Assembly: GCF_000482785.1 (NCBI RefSeq)
Contig: NZ_AXWS01000008.1
Coordinates: 372,001-436,000 of the forward strand
Direction of reading: 5' to 3'
Source of the DNA: Derxia gummosa DSM 723
GTDB lineage: Bacteria > Pseudomonadota > Gammaproteobacteria > Burkholderiales > Burkholderiaceae_E
Length of the DNA: 64,000 nucleotides
Both the position numbers and the translations under genes were made by a program. The notes under the pieces are model-generated. The model searched no databases, was not told the origin of the DNA, and worked only from the letters and a program-made list of their open reading frames with translations. Below, piece by piece: positions 37,066 to 48,171 of the stretch. How positions within the stretch are numbered: the stretch's first letter is position 1; every line of letters starts with the position of its first letter.

Positions 37066-38097
37066 TCAGCGCGCGGCCCAGCTGTTGAAGCGCTGTTCCA
37101 GCTCTTCGCCGTGATCGACCCAGAAGCGGGTGTTGCTCTGGAGCGCGCCCTTGAGGTTGGCCGGGGCGGTGGGCAGCTCGGCGGCGACCTTGGCGTCGAT
37201 ACCGGCGACGGTCTTGACGTGCGTCGGGCCGTAGGGGATCTCGCCCGAGTACACGCGCTGGTTCTCGGGTTGCGCGACGAACTTGATGAAGCTGTAGGCG
37301 AGGTCGCGGTTGGCGGTGCCCTTCGGGATGGCCCAGGCATCGACGTCATAGATGTTGCCGGCCCAGACGATCTTGAGGTTGCGGCCTTCCTTCTGCGCGC
37401 TGGCGATGCGGCCGTTGAACGCGGCGGCCATCGTCACGTCGCCCGAGGCGAGCATCTGCGGCGGCTGGGCGCCGGCTTCCCACCACTGGATGTTGGCCTT
37501 GAGCTGGTCGAGCTTCTTGAACGCGCGATCGACGCCGGCCTTGGTGGCGAGCTGGGCGTACACCTGCTCGGGCGGCACGCCGTCGGCCATGAGCGCGATT
37601 TCGAGCGTGAACTTGGCGCCCTTGCGCAGGCCGCGCTTGCCGGGCCAGGTCTTGGTGTCCCAGAAATCGACCCAGCTCGCGGGCGCCTTGGCGCCGACCT
37701 TGTCGGCGTTGTAGGCCATCGCGGTCGACCACACGAAGAAGCCGAGGCCGCATTCGGTCGCGGTGCCGGGCACGAAGTCGGCCTTGGGGGCGATCTTGCT
37801 GTAGTCGAGCTTCTCGTACAGGCCTTCCTCGCAGCCGCGCACCAGCTCGGGCGATTCGACTTCCACCACGTCCCAGCTCACCTTGCCGGCCTCGACCATG
37901 GCCTTGATCTTGGCCTGTTCGCCGTTGTATTCGCCGGCGACGATCCTGTTGCCCGTGGCCTTCTGGAACGGCAGGTAGTAGGCCTTTTCCTGGGCCTTCT
38001 GGTTGGTGCCGCCGAAGGAGATGACCGACAGGTCGGCGGCTTGGGCGGCGGTGCTGGCGAGGACGGCGGCCAGGGCGAGTGCGAGCTTGCGGTTCAT
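37066..38097 (-). CDS. ABC transporter periplasmic substrate-binding protein (GABA/polyamine type)
   Basis: A 343-residue PotD-superfamily binding protein with a Sec signal peptide (MNRKLALALAAVLASTAAQA). The mature sequence begins ADLSVISFGGTNQKAQEKAY and contains SWDVVEVESPELVRGCEEGL and IQWWEAGAQPPQMLASGDV, which resemble receptors assigned to GABA uptake in other proteobacteria. The linked gabT and gabD support GABA or a related omega-amino compound as ligand; this is inference. Its gene lies between the ATPase and the two permeases. Confidence 0.88.
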   Translation of the reverse strand: MNRKLALALAAVLASTAAQAADLSVISFGGTNQKAQEKAYYLPFQKATGNRIVAGEYNGEQAKIKAMVEAGKVSWDVVEVESPELVRGCEEGLYEKLDYSKIAPKADFVPGTATECGLGFFVWSTAMAYNADKVGAKAPASWVDFWDTKTWPGKRGLRKGAKFTLEIALMADGVPPEQVYAQLATKAGVDRAFKKLDQLKANIQWWEAGAQPPQMLASGDVTMAAAFNGRIASAQKEGRNLKIVWAGNIYDVDAWAIPKGTANRDLAYSFIKFVAQPENQRVYSGEIPYGPTHVKTVAGIDAKVAAELPTAPANLKGALQSNTRFWVDHGEELEQRFNSWAAR

Positions 38098-38241
38098 GGT
38101 GTTTCTCTGGGTCGGGAGAGAAGGGCGCGGTCCTGCGAAAGCGCGCCCGGGTTCGGCCGTCGAGGGCCGGGCAAGGGAAATCGGTTGGCGTTGGGCCGCC
38201 GTGCCCGAGGCCGCCGCGCGGCGCCGGGCGGCGGTGCGGCT

Positions 38242-39339
38242 TCAGGCGGCGCGCGTCTCGGCGAAGGCGCGGGCGTGCTCGGGGCGGATGCCCACGGCGA
38301 TGGTCTGTTCGGGCAGCACCTGGCGGTCGAGCGCGCCGGCCGGCAGCTTCACCATGAAGTTGCCGTTGCCCGCGAGGTCGAGCCGCAGGCGCAGGTGGTC
38401 GCCCAGGTACACCAGCTCCTTCACCGTCGCGGTGAAGCGGTTGGGCGCCGCCTCGGCGGCCTGGTCGATCAGCACGCGCTCGGGGCGGATCGACACCGTG
38501 GCGGTGTTCTCCGCGCCGAGGTCGCCGACGCTCGCGCGCAGCAGGCTGCCGTCGGCCAGACGCAGGCTGCATTCGGCGCCGTGGTGCTGCTCGACCGTCG
38601 CCGCGAGCGCATTGCTCTCGCCGATGAAGCCGGCCACGAAAGCGTTTGCAGGCCGCTCGTACAGCGCGTCGGCGCGGTCGAGCTGCTGGATGCGGCCCTT
38701 GTCGAACACCGCGATGCGGTCCGACATCGTCAGCGCCTCGCTCTGGTCGTGCGTGACGAACACGAAGGTGATGCCGAGCGAGTCATGCAGATGCTTGATC
38801 TCCATCTGCATGTGCTCGCGCAGCTGCTTGTCGAGCGCGCCGAGCGGTTCGTCCATCAGCACGAGTTCGGGCGAGAACACGAGGGCGCGTGCCAGCGCGA
38901 TGCGCTGCTGCTGCCCGCCCGAGAGCTGCTGCGGATAGCGCTCGCCGAAGGCATCGAGCTTCACCATCGCCAGCGCCTGCTTCACCTTCTGGTCGATCTC
39001 GTGCGCGGGCAGCTTGCGCACCGCGAGCGGGAAACGGATGTTCTCGCGCACCGTCATGTGCGGAAACAGCGCGTAGTTCTGGAACACCACGCCGATGTTG
39101 CGGCGCCAGGGCGGCAGCTTGTTGATGACCTTGCCGCCGAGCCTGATCTCGCCGGCGGTGGGTGTCTCGAAGCCGGCCAGCATCATCAGGCAGGTGGTCT
39201 TGCCCGACCCCGACGGCCCGAGCAGCGTGAGGAACTCGCCGCGCTCGATGTCGAGATCGAGGTCGCGCACGATGAGGTGCTCGCCGTCATAGGTCTTGCG
39301 GACCTTGCGGAAGGTGACGTGCGGGGCTGCTGCGGTCAT
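38242..39339 (-). CDS. ABC transporter ATP-binding protein, PotA-type (GABA/polyamine importer)
   Basis: Cytoplasmic ATPase (365 residues). Walker A GPSGSGKTTCL, signature LSGGQQQRIALARAL, Walker B LVLMDEPLGALD, switch VFVTHDQSEAL, followed by a C-terminal TOBE regulatory domain (about residues 280-360). The start at 39339 (MTAAAPHVTFRKV) has GAGGAG 7 bases upstream; an in-frame Met at 39366 is rejected for lacking one. It is the first gene of the importer operon and is transcribed divergently from the MocR-type regulator, sharing a 168-bp control region. Confidence 0.92.
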   Translation of the reverse strand: MTAAAPHVTFRKVRKTYDGEHLIVRDLDLDIERGEFLTLLGPSGSGKTTCLMMLAGFETPTAGEIRLGGKVINKLPPWRRNIGVVFQNYALFPHMTVRENIRFPLAVRKLPAHEIDQKVKQALAMVKLDAFGERYPQQLSGGQQQRIALARALVFSPELVLMDEPLGALDKQLREHMQMEIKHLHDSLGITFVFVTHDQSEALTMSDRIAVFDKGRIQQLDRADALYERPANAFVAGFIGESNALAATVEQHHGAECSLRLADGSLLRASVGDLGAENTATVSIRPERVLIDQAAEAAPNRFTATVKELVYLGDHLRLRLDLAGNGNFMVKLPAGALDRQVLPEQTIAVGIRPEHARAFAETRAA

Positions 39340-39456
39340 CGTTGGCTCCTCTGCAAGGCCTTGCAATCACAAGGCCGTGGCAATGCGGTGAATTGATGGC
39401 GGCGGAGTTTAGGGTTTAAGGTGTCCCTCGGCAGAACCAGCAAACCCGCATTTCAG

Positions 39457-39491
39457 GGAACCGGTCCCCCGCTGCCCCCACAACCGGTTCC
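39457..39491. promoter_or_regulatory. Candidate operator in the divergent regulator/importer promoter
   Basis: GGAACCGGT (39457-39465) and ACCGGTTCC (39483-39491) form a perfect 9-bp inverted repeat with a 17-base spacer. Within it AACCGGT is also directly repeated at 23-base spacing. MocR/GabR-type regulators commonly bind paired sites in such divergent regions. It lies immediately upstream of the chosen regulator start. Confidence 0.55.
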
Positions 39492-39507
39492 TTCGATCCT
39501 CAAGCAA

Positions 39508-41013
39508 ATGGACCAGCGCCTCGTCGTCGAAATCATCCAGCGCCGTTTCGAGCAGCAGCCCGAGGGCGGAATGCTGCGCGTGCGCCTCTATCTCGCCATC
39601 CGTCAGGCCATCCTCGAACGCGAACTCACGGCTGGCGAATGCCTGCCCGGCACGCGCAGCCTCGCGGGCGAACTCGGCCTCGGCCGCAACACCGTGCTCT
39701 GGGCCTACGACCAGCTGCTGGCCGAGGGCTATCTGGTGGGGCAGAGCGGCACCGGCACCTTCGTGTCGGGCGCGGTGCGCACCGACAAGGCCGCGCCGCC
39801 CAAGCGGCTGATCGGCACGCGGCGCGAGGGCATCAGCAAGCGCGGCATGCTCATCAGCGTCAATGCCTCCAGCAGCCGCATCCAGAGCGGCGCCTTCATG
39901 CCCGGCGTGCCCGACGTGGAGCACTTCCCGTTCAAGCTGTGGAACCGGTTGATCGCGCGCTACCACGGTGTCGAGCACTCCTCGCTCATGCAGTACGGCC
40001 ACGGCGGCTACGGGCCGCTCAAGGTGGCGCTGGCCGAGTACCTGAACGTCACGCGGATGATGCAATGCAGCCCGCGCCAGATCGTCATCATCAACGGCAG
40101 CCATCAGGCCTTCGACCTTTGCGCCCGCATGCTTTGCGACCACGGCGACCGCGCCTGGCTGGAAGACCCCGGCTACTGGGGCGCGCGCAACGTGCTGCGG
40201 GCGGCGGGCCTCAACGTCGAGCCGATCCCGCTCGACGAGCGCGGCATCGCGCCCACCGACGAGCACTGGAGCGCCACGCCGCCGCGCCTCGTGATGGTCA
40301 CGCCGTCGAGCCAGTACCCGACCGGCACCGTGCTGTCGCTCGACCGCCGGCTGCAATTGCTGGAGCGCGCCGAGAGCTGCGGCGCCTGGATCGTCGAGGA
40401 CGACTACGACAACGAGCTGCGCTACCACGACCATCCGGTCGCCTCGCTGTTCGGGCTGTCGCAGTCGCGGCGCGTCATCTACCTCGGCACCTTCAGCAAG
40501 GTGCTGTTCCCGGGCATGCGCATGTCGTACATGGTCGTGCCCGAGGATCTGGTCGAGGCCTTCACGCTCGGCAATGCCGAGCTCTACCGCGAGGGCCGGC
40601 TGGCCGAGCAGGCGGCGCTGGCCGAGTTCATCGACGCGGGGCATTTCACCGCCCACATCCGCCGCATGCGCGCCATCTACCAGGAGCGCCGCGACGCGCT
40701 GCACGAGGTGCTCGACTCGCGCCTCGGCGGGCTGGTGCACAGCCCGCTCACGCAGGCCGGGCTGCAATCGCTCTACACGCTCAACGGCCCGGCCGATGAT
40801 GTGCAGCTCGCGGCCGAGGCGCTGCAACGCCGCATCGTCACCCGGCCGTTGTCGATCTACTACGACGATCCGTCGCGCGCCGTGCCGGGGCTGAACCTCG
40901 GCTTCGCGGCGGTGCCGGTCGAGGTGATCCGCACCGCCGCCGCCCAGCTCGCCGAGGTGATCGAGGCGCACATGACGGCGCGGCGCCGGCTCGGGCAGCG
41001 GCCTGCGGCGTAA
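39508..41013 (+). CDS. MocR/GabR-like transcriptional regulator with aminotransferase domain
   Basis: A 501-residue GntR-family MocR-subfamily regulator. The N-terminal winged helix (about residues 15-85; LYLAIRQAILERELTAGECLPGTRS) is linked to a fold-type I aminotransferase-like domain. The PLP-binding Lys is retained in YLGTFSKVLFPG, and VEDDYDNELRY holds the Asp that contacts the cofactor. GabR, its best-known relative, senses GABA plus PLP and activates gabTD, which fits the nearby gab genes. The start at 39508 leaves the 9-bp inverted repeat outside the gene; a GTG at 39421 would place it within coding sequence and add a low-complexity N-terminus. Confidence 0.9.
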   Translation: MDQRLVVEIIQRRFEQQPEGGMLRVRLYLAIRQAILERELTAGECLPGTRSLAGELGLGRNTVLWAYDQLLAEGYLVGQSGTGTFVSGAVRTDKAAPPKRLIGTRREGISKRGMLISVNASSSRIQSGAFMPGVPDVEHFPFKLWNRLIARYHGVEHSSLMQYGHGGYGPLKVALAEYLNVTRMMQCSPRQIVIINGSHQAFDLCARMLCDHGDRAWLEDPGYWGARNVLRAAGLNVEPIPLDERGIAPTDEHWSATPPRLVMVTPSSQYPTGTVLSLDRRLQLLERAESCGAWIVEDDYDNELRYHDHPVASLFGLSQSRRVIYLGTFSKVLFPGMRMSYMVVPEDLVEAFTLGNAELYREGRLAEQAALAEFIDAGHFTAHIRRMRAIYQERRDALHEVLDSRLGGLVHSPLTQAGLQSLYTLNGPADDVQLAAEALQRRIVTRPLSIYYDDPSRAVPGLNLGFAAVPVEVIRTAAAQLAEVIEAHMTARRRLGQRPAA

Positions 41014-41147
41014 ACCGGCGCGGCCCCGCGTGCCGGGCGCTGCCGCGCGCCGGCATCGCGCCAGCGACGCGCCGCCGCGTCATTCCGCCGCGCCGGCTTT
41101 CGTGCTGCATCGCACCGGGAATAACCTCCTTGCACCGATCAACCCGC

Positions 41148-41163
41148 TGGCACGACGCTCGCT
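41148..41163 (+). promoter_or_regulatory. Candidate sigma-54 promoter of the ureAB operon
   Basis: TGGCACGACGCTCGCT matches the sigma-54 consensus TGGCACG-N4-TTGCW at every consensus position except one (C for T before the -12 GC). It ends 110 bases before ureA. With the similar site before urtA it points to joint nitrogen control of urea uptake and hydrolysis. TTGCACC half-sites lie just upstream. Confidence 0.65.
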
Positions 41164-41273
41164 AGCCAGCACCACCCGCCGGACCGCCGCCGAAAGGCGT
41201 CGCGCGCCGGCCGCATCCCACCGCGCGCGCAAGCGCCAACCCACACCGCCGGCACCGCGCCGGCGCAGGAACC

Positions 41274-41576
41274 ATGGAACTCACGCCCCGCGAGAAGGAC
41301 AAGCTCCTCATCTTCACCGCCGCGCTGCTCGCCGAGCGCCGCAAGGCCCGCGGCCTCAAGCTCAACTATCCCGAGTCGGTTGCCTTCATCACCGCCGCGA
41401 TCATGGAAGGCGCGCGCGACGGCATGACCGTCGCCCAGCTCATGAGCCACGGCACCACGCTGCTCACGCGCGACGACGTCATGGACGGCGTGCCCGAGAT
41501 GATTCCCGACATCCAGGTCGAGGCCACCTTTCCGGACGGCACCAAGCTCGTCACCGTCCACCATCCGATCCCCTGA
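41274..41576 (+). CDS. ureA: Urease subunit gamma
   Basis: UreA (100 residues) is the small structural subunit of nickel urease. It begins [20 protein letters not shown] and contains the conserved [21 protein letters not shown] and [17 protein letters not shown]. Length is exactly typical. The ribosome site CAGGA lies 5 bases before the ATG. It is separated by 13 bases from ureB. Confidence 0.98.
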   Translation: MELTPREKDKLLIFTAALLAERRKARGLKLNYPESVAFITAAIMEGARDGMTVAQLMSHGTTLLTRDDVMDGVPEMIPDIQVEATFPDGTKLVTVHHPIP

Positions 41577-41589
41577 ACGAGGCGCGCAG

Positions 41590-41907
41590 ATGATCCCCGG
41601 CCAGCTTCTCCCCGCCGACGGCGAACTCGAACTCAACGTCGGCCGCGACACCGTCACCCTCGTCGTCGCCAACACCGGCGACCGCCCGATCCAGGTCGGC
41701 TCGCACTTCCACTTTGCCGAGACCAACGACGCGCTCGCCTTCGACCGCGATGTGGCGCGCGGCTTCCGGCTCAACATCGCCGCCGGCACCGCCGTGCGCT
41801 TCGAGCCGGGCCAGGAACGCACGGTCGAGCTGGTCAAGCTTGCCGGCGACCGCGTCGTGTACGGCTTCCAGGGCCGCGTCATGGGCAAGCTCGACGCCAC
41901 GCCCTGA
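41590..41907 (+). CDS. ureB: Urease subunit beta
   Basis: UreB (105 residues), the second small subunit. Diagnostic blocks are [35 protein letters not shown] and GKRL-region equivalents [19 protein letters not shown]. Length is typical for three-subunit ureases. Unusually the next gene is not ureC but the triple-GAF protein after 59 bases. Confidence 0.98.
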   Translation: MIPGQLLPADGELELNVGRDTVTLVVANTGDRPIQVGSHFHFAETNDALAFDRDVARGFRLNIAAGTAVRFEPGQERTVELVKLAGDRVVYGFQGRVMGKLDATP

Positions 41908-41966
41908 CGACGCGCCACGCGCCCGACGCCTCAACGCAGCCAGCCAACCGCAACACAAGGCCAGCC

Positions 41967-42905
41967 ATGACGCCCTTCATCCAGGTCTGCGAAGTCTGGG
42001 TGCCGCACGCGAGCCGCGACTACCTCGTGCTGCACTCCGGCCATTACGGCGACTTCACCGAACTCGCCGACCTCAGCCGCACGCTCCTCTGGAGCTGGGG
42101 CGAGGGCCTGCCCGGCCGCGCCTGGGAAGCCGGTGAACCCGTGCTGCTGCACGACCTGAATCCGGCCGTCTTCAAGCGCAGCGACATCGCCGCGCGCCTT
42201 GGCCTCACCTGCGGCTTCGCCATCCCGGTGCGCGCGGGCGAGTTCCTCACGGGCGTCATCGTTTTCCTGTGCAGCGATGCGGCCAAGGCGGTCGGCGCCT
42301 TCGAGCTGTGGGGCGCGACGCCCGACGAGCCCAACTACCTCGGCCTGCTCGACGGCCATTACGGCCGCACCCAGCCCTTCGGCGACGCCTCGCGCGGCCA
42401 GACCTTCGCGCGTGGCTTCGGCCTGCCGGGCAAGGCCTGGCAGAGCGGCCTGCCCGAGCTGATGACCGGCCTCGGCAGCTCGCCCGACTTCCTGCGCGCC
42501 TCGCAGGCCAGGCAATGCGGCATCGACGTCGGCATCGCCATCCCCGTCGGCATCGACAGCGACCAGCCGCGCATCGTCGCGCTGCTGTCGGCGCCGGCCA
42601 CGCCGCTCGCGCGCCGCGTCGAGATCTGGACCGTCGATGCCGAGCATGAATCCCTCGTCTTCCACGACGGCTGGTGCGCCAACGTGCCCAGGCTCGACCG
42701 CGTGTACGACGGCGTCCACCTGAGCCGCAGCGACAGCACCGTCGGCCGCGCCTGGCGCTGCGGCATCCCGATGGTCGTCAACCAGCTCTCGGCCTCGGGC
42801 TCGGCGCTGGGCGTGGCCGCCGTCACCGCCGGGCTCGACACGATGGTCGCCATCCCGGTCATGGACCGCGGCTGGGTGCGCGCCGTGGTCGCGCTCTACC
42901 CCTGA
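41967..42905 (+). CDS. Tandem triple-GAF-like protein inside the urease operon
   Basis: A 312-residue cytoplasmic protein without signal or TM segments. It consists of three degenerate repeats of about 97 residues (about 8-104, 111-209, 217-312). Each starts with a VExW/FELW/VEIW strand, has a glycine-rich helix motif (GEGLPGRAWEAGEP, GFGLPGKAWQSGLP, DSTVGRAWRCGIP) and ends with an AIPV strand (GFAIPV, GIAIPV, MVAIPV) plus a hydrophobic strand. This pattern is that of GAF domains, which bind small ligands. No output domain (HTH, kinase, cyclase) is attached. It lies between ureB and ureC, same strand, with 59- and 60-base gaps. A role in sensing or in urease assembly is inference from position. 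Confidence 0.8.
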   Translation: MTPFIQVCEVWVPHASRDYLVLHSGHYGDFTELADLSRTLLWSWGEGLPGRAWEAGEPVLLHDLNPAVFKRSDIAARLGLTCGFAIPVRAGEFLTGVIVFLCSDAAKAVGAFELWGATPDEPNYLGLLDGHYGRTQPFGDASRGQTFARGFGLPGKAWQSGLPELMTGLGSSPDFLRASQARQCGIDVGIAIPVGIDSDQPRIVALLSAPATPLARRVEIWTVDAEHESLVFHDGWCANVPRLDRVYDGVHLSRSDSTVGRAWRCGIPMVVNQLSASGSALGVAAVTAGLDTMVAIPVMDRGWVRAVVALYP

Positions 42906-42965
42906 ACAAGATTTAGAACATCCCCGCCGGCGCCCCGCGCCTGCCCCCCAACGGAGCCAAGAAAA

Positions 42966-44672
<1,707 letters not shown>

Positions 44673-44729
44673 GTTGTTTAATTTGACTGTGAGTTGTGAT
44701 TTTAATTCACTTTTCTCAAAGGAGGAGTT

Positions 44730-45782
44730 GTGCAAATAATTTCGAGTGACGAGTCTCTGCGCGAGACGATCAAAGGTGTATCGCCCGTCAAAGTTGCTGT
44801 GGCGTATGTCGGTTTGGATTGGCAGGATTTCATCTCTATAGATTCGTTGAGGGAGATAATCGTTTCGCCCACGTTTGGCTCAAATCCGAGGGCTATCGAG
44901 GAGTTGTTTGATGAATTGGGGATGGAAAATGTGCATTTCTTGGATGAATTGCATTCAAAGTTGTACTTGGGGGAGTCATCGTTGTTAATCGGCAGTCCAA
45001 ATCTTTCCTTTAATGCATTCGGTAGCGGCGGGCTGGAGGAGTTGGGCGTTCGATTGGAGGGGTCTCCGGCGCTCATTGAGGCTGATGCAATATTCGAGCA
45101 TTATAAGGCTATGGCTTGGGAGAGATATCCAACTTCAGAAAGCAAGCGAGGGAGGTTGAGAGAGTTACATCGTCTTGTTGAGAGGGCGAAATCTAATGGA
45201 TTGTATCCGTCGGATAAAGATGGTGGTCCTGCGTTTAATCCTAGTCTAATTATGTGTGAGGCCGTCAGGCCGGTCTCTTATTGCATTGTTGATGATGAGC
45301 CAATAATTAGGCACGATGCTGTAGCTGCCAATTGCCCAGAGATGGTTGAATACACTCCAGAGCAATTTGATGATCTCTTTTGCGATCAAATGCCTTTTGC
45401 CGAAGAGGATGATGTTGTTGCTGGCGATTGGCTTTTGTGCTGGGAGGCGCGCATAAATGGCATGCCGTCAACAGATAAGCGGAAGAAAATGTCTTGGATG
45501 TATGTGCACAAGGTAATCCCGGGCGGAATTGATCCTGGTGATGATGAATCTTCTTTTAATACGGATACGAAATTGGCCCTTGAAATCCGTGGTGGGCGCG
45601 AGCGTTTATCTCCTCCCTTTGAATTGACTGAAGAGTTTCAGGAGGCGTTTAAGAGAGTTATAAGTCACGAAGATTTTGATGTGTTGCGTCGGGGCGCGGG
45701 TAAGCTTTTATTTGCAAGCATTAGGGCTAAAATTGTGGCGGACTTATTTCAAAGGATATTTGTCGTGCTGAATGAAGCTTGA
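44730..45782 (+). CDS. Low-GC PLD-like phosphodiesterase-domain protein
   Basis: A 350-residue protein translated from a GTG with a near-perfect ribosome site (AAAGGAGGAG). The N-terminal ~115 residues resemble a phospholipase D-like nuclease fold: HSKLYLG (His75, Lys77), Glu82 where the HKD motif has Asp, then IGSPNLS (Asn91). Only one such motif is present, so activity would need dimerisation or a divergent site. The C-terminal ~230 residues are acidic and not recognised. Base composition is far below the neighbours (27 G/C in the 60 bases from 45121). It starts 57 bases after ureC, where ureEFG would be expected. Probable horizontally acquired gene, possibly a nuclease or defence protein. 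Confidence 0.65.
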   Translation: MQIISSDESLRETIKGVSPVKVAVAYVGLDWQDFISIDSLREIIVSPTFGSNPRAIEELFDELGMENVHFLDELHSKLYLGESSLLIGSPNLSFNAFGSGGLEELGVRLEGSPALIEADAIFEHYKAMAWERYPTSESKRGRLRELHRLVERAKSNGLYPSDKDGGPAFNPSLIMCEAVRPVSYCIVDDEPIIRHDAVAANCPEMVEYTPEQFDDLFCDQMPFAEEDDVVAGDWLLCWEARINGMPSTDKRKKMSWMYVHKVIPGGIDPGDDESSFNTDTKLALEIRGGRERLSPPFELTEEFQEAFKRVISHEDFDVLRRGAGKLLFASIRAKIVADLFQRIFVVLNEA

Positions 45783-45885
45783 CTGCCGATTCAGATTGCT
45801 TTGTGGTGGCAAGTTTGTGAATTTGCTTGGAGGTTGTCCGGAAGTTCAACAGCAGCAATCAGGGATGGAACTACAGCGAGATTTC

Positions 45886-46024
45886 TCAGTAGAAATCGCC
45901 TGTTGATTGCGGCGCGTGCAAGCGCCATCGGCGCCACGCTGGTCAGCCGCGACCGTGTGTTCCAGTCCAGCACATGCTCGGCGGACTGACGGTCGAGGAC
46001 TGGACTACGCCAGCGGCCGATTGA
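45886..46024 (+). pseudogene. VapC-like PIN-domain toxin remnant, 5'-truncated and frameshifted
   Basis: Frame 3 encodes a C-terminal PIN-toxin stretch (RNRLLIAARASAIGATLVS then RDRVFQ), after which the frame fails. The expected ending HMLGGLTVEDWT continues in frame 2 to a TGA at 46022-46024. A tandem 5-bp duplication, TCCAGTCCAG (45961-45970), sits exactly at the break; removing one copy restores a single frame. The N-terminal half, with the first PIN aspartates, is missing, replaced on the left by AT-rich sequence that follows the PLD-like gene. The remaining gap sequence between 45783 and 46081 shows nothing else. It faces the orphan antitoxin tail to tail. Confidence 0.62.
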
Positions 46025-46081
46025 CCGCGTGTGCGAGGCAGTCTCGCGGGCTGATGACGTGTGGCCGCTGCACGCCGTCCA

Positions 46082-46333
46082 TCAATCCCACGCCGCCCGT
46101 TCCGCCTGAATCCCGCCTTCGATCCGCTCGTGCTGGTCACGAAGGTGCGCGGGCAGCGGATGCGCCTCCAGCCAATCGAGCAATTGCCTGCCGCGCCCGA
46201 TTTCCGGCACCTCAACCGCCACCAGTCGCGCAACTGGCCGATCCCGCTTCGCAATCACGACCTCCGCGCCCGCCTGCGCAGCCTTGATGAGTTGCGACAG
46301 CCGATTGCGGGCGTCGCGGATGCCGATCTGCAT
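46082..46333 (-). CDS. Phd/YefM-type antitoxin (prevent-host-death family), orphan
   Basis: An 83-residue protein beginning MQIGIRDARNRLSQLIKAAQ, followed by EVVIAKRDRPVARLVAV, the standard Phd/YefM/VapB DNA-binding N-terminal domain. The C-terminal half (GRGRQLLDWLEAHPLPAHL) would wrap a toxin. Its stop overlaps a new ATG (TGATG), as in intact antitoxin-toxin operons, but that frame is only 25 codons long and shows no PIN motif. The toxin partner is therefore missing; a VapC fragment lies on the opposite strand just beyond. GC content is normal for the window. Confidence 0.78.
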   Translation of the reverse strand: MQIGIRDARNRLSQLIKAAQAGAEVVIAKRDRPVARLVAVEVPEIGRGRQLLDWLEAHPLPAHLRDQHERIEGGIQAERAAWD

Positions 46334-46471
46334 ATCGCCTCCATCGTTTCGTAAGTCCGGGACGGTGTTTGCCAGAAACCCGTCTCCACCGCGAGGGCCG
46401 GCCAGAAGTGCGCCGCGCCGCCGGCACATGCGAACCTGCGCCTTACCGCCGCCGCCACTCCCGCCCCGCCC

Positions 46472-48031
<1,560 letters not shown>

Positions 48032-48171
48032 GCGGCGCCATCCGTGCCAGCGGCGCGACCGTATGGCGGGCGCGCCTGATCCAGATCAAACCCAGCCGGC
48101 CGGAGGGGGGACGCGTGCAGGGGCGGCAACCATCATCGGGCGGTCAATTTCCCCTGCCAGGAATGTCCACC

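Noticed and set aside
39421-39507. GTG at 39421 as the start of the MocR-like regulator
   Set aside because: It would add 29 low-complexity residues ahead of the winged helix and place the inverted repeat within the gene; ATG 39508 fits the family N-terminus better.
44673-46081. Insertion sequence or transposon around the low-GC gene
   Set aside because: No transposase, terminal inverted repeat or target-site duplication could be seen at either edge.
46025-46083. A 25-codon minus-strand frame after the antitoxin as a toxin gene
   Set aside because: Too short and lacks the PIN aspartates; only the TGATG junction suggests a lost gene.
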